Of a DNA stretch of 64,000 bases, positions 55,761-64,000 are shown piece by piece (within the stretch, counting starts at the first letter, position 1; every line of letters starts with the position of its first letter). Origin of the DNA: Entoloma clypeatum (Eukaryota > Basidiomycota > Agaricomycetes > Agaricales > Entolomataceae). The DNA is taken from assembly GCA_963565915.1 (NCBI GenBank), contig OY751491.1, positions 1,488,001 through 1,552,000 of the forward strand, written 5' to 3'. The notes below the pieces were generated by a model that was not told the origin of the DNA, ran no database searches, and saw only the letters and a list, made by a program, of their open reading frames with translations. The translations under genes and the position numbers were made by a program.

Positions 55761-56112
55761 TTTTAGATGAATCTAAAAGAGGGTTTCCAATCAGTGATGT
55801 GTTTATGAATATGATTTAAGAAAACAATTAAATGATTCCTTATGACATATTCCCTTTAGGAATAGCGGTCACGGGAAAGCCCTTTATATGTCAGAAACGT
55901 ACAAGGTGCGATCAACGTTTCCACATGGAGTGTACTAGGTCAATCCCCTTAGGGACGTTTCATGACAGGTACTTGTCGTAATGACGTTCCCAGGTTCATA
56001 TGTGAAGAAGTAAGATTCAGAACCTAGATCTTTTGATCGGTTCTTCGCCAACCAGGGTAGAGTGGGCAGGTACTCGCTGTTGCCAGCGTTTCCCAAGTCC
56101 CTCTGCTATCCG

Positions 56113-56124
56113 GGGCCCATAACC
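56113..56124 (-). other. Copia primer-binding site, half-tRNA type
   Basis: Directly inside the 5' LTR the minus strand reads GGTTATGGGCCC. This complements the anticodon stem-loop of eukaryotic initiator tRNA-Met (GGGCCCAUAACC in animals; a U replaces one C in yeast) rather than a tRNA 3' end, as known for Drosophila copia and Ty5. Confidence 0.75.
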
Positions 56125-56424
56125 TGTTGAAGTTCCACCTGGGCGCTAGCCGCAAGTGTACTGAAGCAACCGGCTACAGTGGAAGTACTCTACGATACCG
56201 TTCTGACCACTTACATAGGTTGGAGAGGGTGAGGCTGGTGAGAGCGGTTGAGGCTGGTAAGAGCGATGGAGGCGGTTAAGAGTCAAGAGACAACTTGTTG
56301 ATATTGACAGTTTCCTGGTCTTATATACCGTACTACTGTTTGTACCAACCAAACAAGTATGTAATGAAGATATGTAAAGGTCACGTGATGTAATCTAATC
56401 TAAGTGATGGGAAAAGTTTCAACA
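56125..56424 (-). repeat. Copia 5' LTR
   Basis: 300 bp. On the minus strand TATATAAG (around 56319-56327) is a likely TATA box, and TCACGTGA (56381-56388) is an 8-bp palindrome of E-box type upstream of it. Confidence 0.95.
56319..56327 (-). promoter_or_regulatory. TATA box of the Copia 5' LTR
   Basis: GTATATAAG on the minus strand, about 195 bp before the inner LTR edge and ~560 bp before the ATG, with the E-box-like TCACGTGA 55 bp upstream. Confidence 0.55.
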
Positions 56425-56973
56425 GAAAACAAACACAAAAACATTATGAGCGGAGGAATGGCATGAGGAGCAGGGTTTATGGTTGCACAGAGGAAAGGTG
56501 TACGTTCCAAAGGATCAGGAACTCAGGGTGGAGATTATTAAATTACATCACGACAATCCAGACGCGGGACATCCAGGGCAATGGAAAACCCTGGAATTGG
56601 TTACATGTAATTATTGGTGGCCTGGAATTACAAACATGGTCAAAGCATACATCGAGGGCTGCGACAGATGTCAACGATCAAAAAATGTGCCTCAACCGCT
56701 AGCCGGTAAATTAAAAGCAAACACAGAACATGCAGGACCATGGAAACACGTTACAGCAGATTTTATTGTAGGACTACCAGAAGCTCAGGGGTACAACACG
56801 ATATTAGTTGTGGCTTGCAGATCCACTAAGCAGTCACACTTTATCAAACACGCAATGAAGTCTCAGCAGAAGGATTAGCTAAACTATATCGGGATGAAGT
56901 CTGGAAACTTCATGGACTTCCAGAATCATTAACATCAGATCCGCCTGGAAGTCGAGATCTAGAAAGGGGGTAA
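56425..56973 (+). pseudogene. Gypsy integrase, N-terminal part, with C-terminal deletion
   Basis: Resumes the Gypsy Pol after the Copia insertion: HHDNPDAGHPGQWKTLEL, CDRCQRSKNVPQPLAGK (HHCC domain), WKHVTADFIVGLPEAQGYNT with the first catalytic Asp. After a frame break near 56860 it reads WKLHGLPESLTSD and at 56940 joins directly to a Pol tail (PPGSRDLERG). The rest of the catalytic core, including Glu, and the C-terminal domain are deleted. Confidence 0.82.
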
Positions 56974-57070
56974 TGTTATGATCATATTTTCACTTTTTCA
57001 CTTTATCTTATCTTATCTCGATCTTATCTTATCTACATCGTGTCGTACATGAGGACATCTTATCATTACA
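56974..57070 (+). repeat. Start of the 3' LTR of the plus-strand Gypsy
   Basis: TGTTATGATC follows the polypurine tract AGAAAGGGGG-TAA. TCTTATCTTATCT repeats follow. The end is unknown because no second copy is present. Confidence 0.5.
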
Positions 57071-57849
57071 ATGCAGCAGGATGCGAAGGATCCGGGGTCG
57101 CGTAGCATGACGCTGGCTCAACACAGCCTCATGGTATTTACATATATCAGTAGGGTACTTTGACTTGTATTTGATAGCTTGTTCTCTTGAGATTCCTGCT
57201 GGGTCTCTTGGCAATACAGCCCCTTCCTCATCTTTCCATGTTCCATCTTCTAAGTTCCTAAGTTTGGGCTTGTGACGTTAGTGTCACCTCAACATCATGG
57301 CGCTCAAAATGGGTTGCTAAACCCCCACCAGCTCATAGAACATGACTGCCAGCAATGGAAACAAGATTTTGGAGGGTACCTTTACCCTCAACAGAAGAAT
57401 TGGCACCACATTTGTGGTCCAAAAGATGCCATCAACTGCAAATTCTCAGCGAGAGCCCCAAATGGGCTGGAAGTTCTCAGAACTTCCAAAGTCCACAAAA
57501 ACCATGGCAACAAAATTGTTGCCCACATAAAAATTGAAGCCAAGAGGGTTCAAATAACCCCCAAGATGAAAATGTCTCATGGCCTGTAAAGACCACATCA
57601 GGCTCCTAGTAACGAGCAACAGGCTCGTTACAGATGACAACAAGATCGTTGAAATAAATGATAGTCACACCCAAAAATCGAGATGTCTGCAAGATGGAAC
57701 ATCATGAATGCAAGAATCTGGATGAGAATAATGTCGTCCAAGAAAATATAGACTCTGCAGCAACATGTGCTGCAACAATGACAGAAAATATTGTTAAATA
57801 TCAGAAACTAGACAACAAGGGTGTCGTCTGTGATAGATAGTGTTTCAAG
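57071..57849. other. Unrecognised sequence
   Basis: Plus-strand frames of 105 and 60 codons (57272-57589, 57658-57840) have no domain I recognise. Overlapping open frames in 57340-57540 suggest low significance. Could include the remainder of the LTR. Confidence 0.35.
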
Positions 57850-58020
57850 GTCCAGTTTACCTTTGTTGATTTCAGACCGAGACCGGACGGGACCGAACTG
57901 GTGAGAGACTGGACCGCCGGTCTCGGTTTTTAAGGTTTTGGATCATGGCCAGTCTTCAGTTCACTCAAAACTTTAGAATTTGAAAGACCGGCCAAAGACC
58001 GGTTTGGATTGGTTTAAACC
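57850..58020. repeat. GACCGG-rich repeat patch
   Basis: Words GACCGG, ACCGGTTT and GGTCTCGG recur, the same type as the ACCAGTC-rich region at 24880-25370. Confidence 0.5.
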
Positions 58021-58087
58021 AGTATTTTCCACAGAACAATCCGAGGAACGGAAATCAAGATCACGAAACGGCAAAGTGCAAAATTTG

Positions 58088-58172
58088 TGCCATTTGCAAG
58101 AATTGAACTCACAACCTCTATAGTACAGAACATTATTTCAGTCCTCTATCTAACCAACTGAGCCACCAGTCC
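58088..58172 (-). other. tRNA-like sequence (SINE head or tRNA pseudogene)
   Basis: On the minus strand TGGCTCAGTTGGTTAGA is an A-box/D-arm and GTTGTGAGTTCAATTC a B-box/T-arm, ~45 bp apart, the internal promoter arrangement of RNA polymerase III. The 5' GGACTGG end finds no acceptor complement on the 3' side, so this is not a working tRNA. A tRNA-derived SINE is the likeliest reading. Confidence 0.6.
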
Positions 58173-58786
58173 ATTGTATCTGGTGCATCACACTCATTCT
58201 ACATCACAACTTTCCCACTTCCCAAATAGGCACACCTAAAAAAAAACACAAAAGGTGTGTGTGCGTGCTCCCTCCTGCCTCTATCACAAGTAGACAGATT
58301 ATAAATAAAATCTATAAATATATTCTGGCCTTTTCAGCATTTGTGCCCCTCATTGCAGAGTCAGCAATGGGTGGATGCGTCGTTTCGACGTTGGATGATG
58401 CGCATCACGCACGCATCAAATGTGTCAAATATATGTAAACAAACTCAAAAAACATCGCATTTCTCCTTAACATGGCTACACAGGAGAAAGTCAGCTTACA
58501 GACTATATCAATTATATAGCAGAGTATCATATGTCAATAAATATGTGTTGATTTTATGGAATGATGCCATGGATTTTAAGTCATAGAGGTGCCATGCTCT
58601 ACACCAAATAATAGTAAACAATGCGCAAAATGCATCGCGCAGTGCCTTCCTCATGGTCTAATAATAGTTGGAAGTGATAGAACTCATAAATAGATATGTA
58701 TTCACCTTCTGAAGCACTTTGTATAATTTTTAGAAGTCCAGATAAGATAGAAATAATGAAATGTGCAGATTTCAGTAAAAGTGTTA
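58173..58786. other. No gene recognised
   Basis: AT-rich; short frames only. May include the body of the tRNA-like retroposon's surroundings, but no A-tail or boundary could be placed. Confidence 0.4.
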
Positions 58787-58788
58787 TA

Positions 58789-59697
58789 CAGTTGACTCTG
58801 TAATAACACATACCCCTTGGTGGACCCCTGGGACCTATGGGTTATTACAGAGTATGGGTTGCAGCAGAGGCTGCTTCCGGACCAAAATTTCCGTTGTTAA
58901 ACGTCTCAGGCGGCATTGTACAACCTATCTAAGCTGGTACAGAGCAATTTGAAACGAAATAATCTGTTAGACGGGACGGTTGCAAGGATTGAGTCTCCTC
59001 AAGACGTGTCTGCCACCCAAAGCCTGCCAGAACGGCTTCGAGTTGACGCACAAATGGGTCACCAATATCAGACAAGTATTTTTGAAGTGTCAATGACGCT
59101 GCAAGAGCCTCTCGACGATTCAGCTTCTCAGTAACTTCGACATCATCATCATCATCATCGCCCCCATTGATCTCCAAGTTTTCCAAAGCTGCTCATTTTG
59201 CGCGGACTGCCTCGGTTATCTCTTTGTCAGTGATATCGGTGTCAAGCCACTCTCTCTTTTCGGGAAAGACGGGCAAGGAGATCTTTCTTTCTATCTTGGA
59301 TCTGGCCTTGAAGCTTACGCAGACTGCTCTTGAGCACGTCGAGAGGTTTCTTGCCCATTGTGACAATGTATGTTTTGAAGATTGCACCATACAATATTGT
59401 TTCTCTGTCTGTTAATGACTCAAATTGTAGTATTTACCTTTTTTGGTCCTCAGGAACCATAACTGATTGTTTTGGGGACGTTACTAGGGTATATGTTCCT
59501 TGGGGATTAAAGTGTATTGCCTACCGAAACTGTCCACCTATGGGTTATGACCCCCGAAAATGGCATGGGTTACCGGGTATGGGCGAGGTATCGTTTTTTT
59601 GCAAATTTTCTCAGGAACCAACTTGGTGGACCCAAAAATCTATGGGTTACTACAGAGTATGGGTTTTCACAATGATGTGTTATGACAGAGTTGACTG
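58789..59697 (-). mobile_element. pogo-type DNA transposon deletion derivative (909 bp)
   Basis: Terminal inverted repeats CAGTTGACTCTGTAATAACA (58789) and TGTTATGACAGAGTTGACTG (to 59697), flanked by TA on both sides (58787-58788, 59698-59699), the Tc1/mariner-pogo target. Only the two ends of a pogo transposase frame remain inside. Confidence 0.88.
58929..59357 (-). pseudogene. pogo transposase remnant (C-terminal part)
   Basis: C-terminal frame with EVTEKLNRREALAASLTLQK, DPFVRQLEAVLAGFGWQTRL and SLQPSRLTDYF, typical of the tail of Agaricomycete pogo transposases. Upstream WLDTDITDKEITEAVRAK ends in a stop, and a different frame from ATG 59357 gives a basic start MGKKPLDVLKSSLRK. Catalytic DDE and CENP-B-like DNA-binding domains are missing. 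Confidence 0.72.
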
Positions 59698-59699
59698 TA

Positions 59700-60037
59700 T
59701 CTCCCTAATGAATGAGCCAAATTTGAAAAACAAATGTGCTGTGAGATCTCCTGAATGAGGAGAATCCAAAGCTAAAATAAAAAGTTTTGGTCAAACTTTC
59801 GACCTATTTTGCTCATATTCACCTCATCAAGTCCTTTAATTTTATTTGAAGGGTCTGAATAGGTTTGCATACACTGTTTCAATAGTATATGTACAGTATA
59901 TTTGGAGTACAAATGTTGTGCAAAGGAGGAAGCTAGAAAATGTTGTTTTTTGTGTTTGAATACACCATGCCACACTGTTCATCACAATTTACATTGTGCC
60001 CTGATGCATCAATTTGGAGTACCAACTTTCTACCATC
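59700..60037. other. No gene seen
   Basis: Short AT-rich stretch between the pogo derivative and the LTR-like sequence. Confidence 0.45.
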
Positions 60038-60132
60038 TGTAAGGGCAAGCCCCTAGAGGATTAGAGACCTTAGCAAGGAAGTCATTCCTTCAATCCTTGT
60101 TTCTTTCTGTTCCTCGACTCTGCCCATACAAT
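60038..60132 (+). repeat. LTR-like sequence, left part, split by Harbinger
   Basis: Starts TGTAAGGGCAAGCC, similar to the TGTAAGGGC start of the 18407 element's LTRs. It resumes at 63765 after the Harbinger element and runs to the window end. A single copy, so LTR status is inference. Confidence 0.4.
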
Positions 60133-60349
60133 AGAGGGTTTCACGATGGGGTTTTTCATCGTTTTTCAATTCGTTTTTGAACTTCATTTTCATTCCGTTT
60201 TTGTGAAAAAAAAAGCCAAAAAATGACTGAAAAACACCCTTGCGTGAAACCCCCCATAATCATGAATTTCAATTGTCCCGTTTTTCAAGTCTGCTAAGTA
60301 GTTGCCCTGTCTAAATTTTAGGATCCCATGCTCTACGTGTTCCACAATA

Positions 60350-61924
60350 ATGCCCAAAATTCCCCTGCGCAAGCGTCTCCTTCGGGGGGCATTCAAGTAC
60401 ACAAAGCGTCTTCTTGATCTTTGCCGCCGCACAACTGCCACCAAGGTCTCCAACACCTCGGACTCTGAAATAAGTTCAAGCTCTTCGCAGGAAGACGTGA
60501 ACACTGGCACCAACAACGACTCCGATATCTCCTCCCTCTCCTCTATTAGCTCATTCTCATCTCTTGAATCCTTATCTTCTGTGGGGTCAGTTCGCCAAGG
60601 GGATGTGGAGTCAGATGTAGACTCGGAGTTGTCATCAGACGAAGAAGACGACACCTATTTCACTCAACGACTTGCGGCCATTCGAGAGCATATAAATTAC
60701 CTGGAAAGCACTCGTGTTCTTTTCCCCCATACTGTTCACAAGCTTTCGCAGCTATATCTGGTTCTAGTTCTCTACAAGGCAGAAGACCCCAGGCGATTTC
60801 GAAGGAATCTACGTGTCTGTGCTGAAACATTTGATCAGCTTGTGGAAAAAATTGCCTGGCATCCTGTCTTCATTAGCGACAGTCCAAACGACCAGATGCC
60901 TGTTGAGGAACAGCTTGCAATCGCCCTTTTTCGATTTGGACATTTCGGCAATGGCGCATCTGTCGAGTCTGTCGCACAGTGGGCAGGAGTATCAGCAGGG
61001 ACTGTTGTGAATGCCACGCGGCGTGTCATGCTTGCTTTTTTGGCACTCCATGATGATGTGATCCACTGGCCAAGTCCCAAGGAGAAGGAAGCAGCAAAGG
61101 AGTGGGTGGAAGCTGCTTCATGTGTAGCATGGAGAGACGGTTGGCTTTTTGTGGACGGTACCCTTGTACCTCTTGTGGACAAGCCTGGTCACCACGGGGA
61201 GGCATACTTCGATCGAAAATCCAACTACTCGCTAAACGTACAGGTGAGTATCCGATTCTCCACTTTGCGAATGCTCCTGACAGCCGATTCACTGTCCCTA
61301 AAGTTAATAACACTTGCAAATCTTCGAATTGTCGACTATGTCATTGGTCATTGCGGAAGTGCTCACGATTCGACGGCTTTCATGGATTCGCGCACCTTCA
61401 ATGATCAGCAAAGACTTATAGGCCCTGGCGAATGGATTTGGGCCGACTCGGCGTATCCAATCGAGGCCTGGTGTGTGACACCGTATAAGAAACCTGCCGC
61501 AAATGTACCAGAGAATAAAACATTCAATTATTGGGTTTCTCATGTAAGTATACATATTCAACTTATTCCATATTCTCATACTTCTCAGGTCCGTATTCGC
61601 TCTGAACATGCTGTTGGATATCTCAAGGGCCGGTTCCAGTCTCTGAAAGGACTTCGTCAGCAGATCAAGAATGATGTCGATCACCGCCGTGCTCTTGAGT
61701 GGATTTGTACATGTATTGTCATCCATACGCTGATACATGTAATCGAGAGTGGCTCGGAGGATATGGATTGGGAGGAGACTCTTATCGCGGAAGGTCTCTC
61801 GTCTGATTCTGATTCTTCTTCAGATGAAGATCGCATCCCTGCCGAAGTACGTTGGGAAAGTGCTGGACAGAGAAAGCGCCGAAGATTGAAGGAAAAGTTG
61901 TTTGCCAGTGGTATAGCAGACTAA
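60350..61924 (+). CDS. Harbinger DDE transposase (DDE_Tnp_4 type)
   Basis: ATG 60350 (MPKIPLRKRLLRGAFKYT), chosen because the open frame further upstream lacks an ATG. Introns 61244-61303 (60 bp) and 61544-61588 (45 bp) are multiples of three, so reading through leaves the frame open; spliced length is 489 residues. After a Ser-rich acidic N-terminus come AETFDQLVEKIAWHPVF and a helix-turn-helix (SVESVAQWAGVSAGTVVNAT). The DDE catalytic residues are D in WLFVDGTLVPL, D in WIWADSAYP and E in IRSEHAVGYLKGRF. All three are present, so it is plausibly active. It cuts and pastes the element together with its Myb-like partner. Ends in an acidic/basic tail. Confidence 0.92.
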   Translation: MPKIPLRKRLLRGAFKYTKRLLDLCRRTTATKVSNTSDSEISSSSSQEDVNTGTNNDSDISSLSSISSFSSLESLSSVGSVRQGDVESDVDSELSSDEEDDTYFTQRLAAIREHINYLESTRVLFPHTVHKLSQLYLVLVLYKAEDPRRFRRNLRVCAETFDQLVEKIAWHPVFISDSPNDQMPVEEQLAIALFRFGHFGNGASVESVAQWAGVSAGTVVNATRRVMLAFLALHDDVIHWPSPKEKEAAKEWVEAASCVAWRDGWLFVDGTLVPLVDKPGHHGEAYFDRKSNYSLNVQVSIRFSTLRMLLTADSLSLKLITLANLRIVDYVIGHCGSAHDSTAFMDSRTFNDQQRLIGPGEWIWADSAYPIEAWCVTPYKKPAANVPENKTFNYWVSHVSIHIQLIPYSHTSQVRIRSEHAVGYLKGRFQSLKGLRQQIKNDVDHRRALEWICTCIVIHTLIHVIESGSEDMDWEETLIAEGLSSDSDSSSDEDRIPAEVRWESAGQRKRRRLKEKLFASGIAD

Positions 61925-63503
61925 GACGTACTGTAAATATTTTATCTACAAATCCAGTCTCTTGTTGACATCGAATTCCGGTAACCTGTAATTTTTGAGC
62001 ACTATAGGTTGGTCTCCGTGTCCTTCCTCCTGAGGGTCTTGGAATGGAAGCATGGCCAAATGAGCCAAATGGGGGTGCCGACATGGCCACACTTCCACCC
62101 ACACCTCCACCTGCCATGCCACTGCCTGCGCCTGTGCTCTGCATCATGAACATCATCTTCATCAGCTCAAACTGTTGGTTTTGTCGGTGGGCGTCCAGCT
62201 CCCGAGCCCGCATATCCATCTCCTGCTTCCGGAGCTTGGCCTCATGTCGTTGTTTGTCAAGTTCGAGCTGCTTCAAACGTAGCTTCATTTTCTCTGCGCG
62301 ACGATCCGCGATGTCCTTTATCTCCATCATATGGACCTCATCGAAGGCGGTAGTCAGATCTCGCTTCTTGCCTGTAAGATTCCCATGACTTGATTTCCCC
62401 TTAGCATTCTTGTTCTCCAGTTTTGGCTTTCCCGCGGGGGTCGAAGTTGAACGCGAACTGCTGCCACTGGTACCACAGCCTTGCGATGACTGGCCAATTA
62501 GTTCACGGGCTTTCTGCAGATCATATTTCGGGGGCTGGAAGTGTTGGAGGTCCAAGGTGGGTGCAAAAATTATTCTCGAAGACTCGGAGATCACTCACCG
62601 GAGAGCCATGTTTATTCGGCCTTATATCGTCATCCTCGCTAGTATGAGTTGCCATGCTTGTGACCCCCTGGCCATCAAGCTCACTTCCCCAACTTTCCAT
62701 CTCAAACTTCTCGGTATTTAGGGAGGGATCCTCTGATGTTGCAAAATCGTCGATACCACTTCCGGCCTCCTCATCTTTATCTGTCATAGTGGGTCCTGTC
62801 ATAAAAAGTGCACCTGCTTGCTGACTAAAGTCTTGACCAGGCTGGGAGTTGCTGACACCAACGGGATTGTAATTCGGAAGTTCGGACCAAATGCTGTGAA
62901 GGTCATCGAAGAACGGCCATTCCTCCCGAATTTTCTCTAAGTAGTTTCGGTGAGTGACCTTAGAGGTCTACAGAATAGAGCTCAAACTCACCAGTTAGAT
63001 TTGTTGCAACCTCTCCTTCTTTAATCCCACCCCCAGTCTCCTTGAACTGAGCTCGGTAGCCTTGGTACGTCTTTTTAAGCCTTTCTCACCATAACTTGTT
63101 AATTGAACAGTGATGAAACACAGCTTAACGCTCACCGAGAAAATTGCTGTTGCGTGGATTTTGCAAAACGAGTGGAATCGATGCCATACGCTTGGCGGAT
63201 CGTGTCGGATACCTTGGTTGACGTGAAGACTGCCTCGGCAAGTTCTCCGAACAAGATAAGCTTCCCATCACCATTTTGAACCTTGCGACGTTTTTCTTGT
63301 TTAGCTTCGGACATTGAGTCGCTGAACAGCTTGATACGGAACTTGGGGTGCTCGTTCAGGTACTCGATCGCAAGGGTCGTCCACCCTTGGTTTTTCTCCC
63401 ACTCGATGCGCTTTGCACGCGGTTTCTTGTCTTTAGGTTCATCCACAGCCAAGGCTCCAGGTGTCTGTGCTGAAGCTTTGACCTTTGAGTTGCGGCCTAC
63501 CAT
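61782..63503 (-). CDS. Harbinger Myb/trihelix-like partner protein
   Basis: ATG 63503 opens MVGRNSKVKASAQTPG, then the DNA-binding trihelix region IEWEKNQGWTTLAIEYLNEH ... FGELAEAVF. Exons follow with GYRAQFKETGGGIKEGE, WPFFDDLHSIWSELPNY, an acidic region and PPKYDLQKARELIGQS. Near the end is a long coiled coil (RAEKMKLRLKQLELDKQRHE) followed by Met-rich and Gly-rich tracts. Harbinger partners bind the element ends and carry the transposase into the nucleus. The last exon's frame stays open to 61782, overlapping the transposase 3' end by ~140 bp; a stop in another frame near 61951 is an alternative end. Confidence 0.75.
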
Positions 63504-63764
63504 CTGGTAGTCGGGCTACGATGTTGACAAGGGATTCTGAGACTTATTCAAATGATATGGTAATTACAAAATTATTTAATTCAAAGAACTGAGACTGGAA
63601 AACGAGCTGAAAAAGAGTTGAAAACGATGCAAAAGGAGGGTCTGAGCTCCTTTCGCATCCTCGAAAAACGACATCGTTTTTTCGAAAAACCGGAGAAAGC
63701 CGAACAAAAAACGGAAGTGAAAATGGATTGAAAAACAATGAAAAACCCCATCGTGAAACCCCCT

Positions 63765-64000
63765 AATACAATCCTCCTTTTTGTTGACTGCTCTCGCAAC
63801 TCCATCACCCTCCTATAACCTCCGATGCTGCTCCGATGCTGCTCCGATGCTGCTCCGATCTACTCCGAAATCTCTCCACCTGTTCCGACTCTCCTCCATC
63901 CACCCCCACTGGTTTCCAATGTTCCAAAGCCTTGTTCAGGATAGTTCCCTCTGATGGATTTCCATCCATCTTACCGTAAGGGCAACATCGCTTTCATTGG
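63765..64000 (+). repeat. LTR-like sequence, right part (to window end)
   Basis: Continues the sequence broken by Harbinger, with the repeated word GATGCTGCTCC (about 63820-63855) and CTCCGA-rich text, then CCGTAAGGGCAACATCGC near 63977. Runs off the edge. Confidence 0.4.

Larger units (their letters stand above)
50659..56424 (-). mobile_element. Intact-looking Ty1/Copia element, 5,766 bp
   Basis: Two 300-bp LTRs (50659-50958, 56125-56424) are identical except at one position (T at 50918, C at 56384, a CpG change). The exact target duplication GAAAA lies at 50654-50658 and 56425-56429. There is one uninterrupted 1,575-codon polyprotein, a G7-type polypurine tract beside the 3' LTR (50959-50965) and a half-tRNA primer site beside the 5' LTR. 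Everything needed for autonomous movement is present. It lies within the older Gypsy element. Confidence 0.96.
47270..57070 (+). mobile_element. Decayed plus-strand Gypsy, split by a Copia insertion
   Basis: Gag (47270-48331), protease (48661-49134), RT-RNase H (49059-50658), Copia insertion (50659-56424), integrase start (56425-56939), Pol C-terminal tail and polypurine tract AGAAAGGGGG (56961-56970), and 3' LTR from TGTTATGATC at 56974. Premature TGA codons, frameshifts and at least two internal deletions make it non-functional. The right limit of the LTR is undetermined. Confidence 0.82.
60133..63764. mobile_element. PIF/Harbinger element, complete-looking (3,632 bp)
   Basis: Terminal inverted repeats begin AGAGGGTTTCACGATGGGG on the left (60133) and AGGGGGTTTCACGATGGGG on the right (reverse complement, ending 63764) and continue imperfectly through TTTTTCAT-GTTTTTCAAT. 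AAT is duplicated on both sides (60130-60132, 63765-63767). Inside are the DDE transposase (plus) and a Myb/trihelix-like gene (minus), convergent, the standard two-gene Harbinger set. Confidence 0.92.

Noticed and set aside
58088..58172. A functional tRNA gene
   Set aside because: No pairing acceptor stem and an irregular anticodon region.
1..64000. CRISPR arrays or bacterial operon signals
   Set aside because: No regularly spaced short repeats with unique spacers; introns and element types are eukaryotic.

Overview
The window looks like nuclear DNA of a filamentous basidiomycete, most likely an Agaricomycete. The evidence is many 41-91 bp GT-AG introns, a DUF5648-type secreted protein pair, a peroxisomal ABCD transporter, and a dense, nested load of mobile elements of types common in that class. 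No rRNA, functional tRNA or CRISPR array was seen.

Layout. 1-3.3 kb: edge of a Gypsy gag, a truncated Tc1-like transposase, an old Copia-type LTR and a small inverted-repeat element. 3.4-11.1 kb is the only host-like genic stretch: an inverted pair of DUF5648 secreted-protein genes (one intact, one broken), an apparently intact ABCD half-transporter gene, and a MATE transporter gene that seems to have lost about 120 central codons. 11.4-23.2 kb is a stack of insertions. One DDE transposase gene (minus strand) is split into three pieces by (a) a 4.7 kb segment holding a spliced Crypton-like tyrosine recombinase gene and a convergent partner gene, with GGGACAC motifs near both ends, and (b) a 3,998 bp LTR retrotransposon (18407-22404, TSD GTGAG).

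23.2-33.2 kb is gene-poor: inverted-repeat elements (one nested in another repeat), a 40-bp minisatellite, low-complexity blocks, a Copia RNase H fragment and a long imperfect palindrome. 33.3-46.8 kb is bounded by two copies of one 1.26-1.28 kb LTR in INVERTED orientation. Between them lie two spliced plus-strand genes of unknown function and a decayed minus-strand Gypsy gag-pol. 47.3-57 kb is a plus-strand Gypsy element with premature stops and deletions, into which a young, apparently intact Copia element (50659-56424, TSD GAAAA, LTRs differing by one base) has inserted. 58.8-59.7 kb is a pogo-type deletion derivative with TA target sites. 60.1-63.8 kb is a complete-looking PIF/Harbinger element (DDE transposase plus convergent Myb/trihelix-like partner) sitting inside a further LTR-like sequence that runs to the window end.

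Two themes recur. First, insertions can be ordered by nesting. Second, decay is strongly CpG-biased: LTR differences are mostly CpG to TpG/CpA, and nearly all premature stops are TGA where CGA is a plausible precursor, as expected for cytosine-methylation or RIP-like mutation. The candidates for something less described are the recombinase-plus-partner unit at 13.3-17.9 kb and the LTR-bounded 13.5 kb block carrying intron-containing genes antisense to gag-pol.
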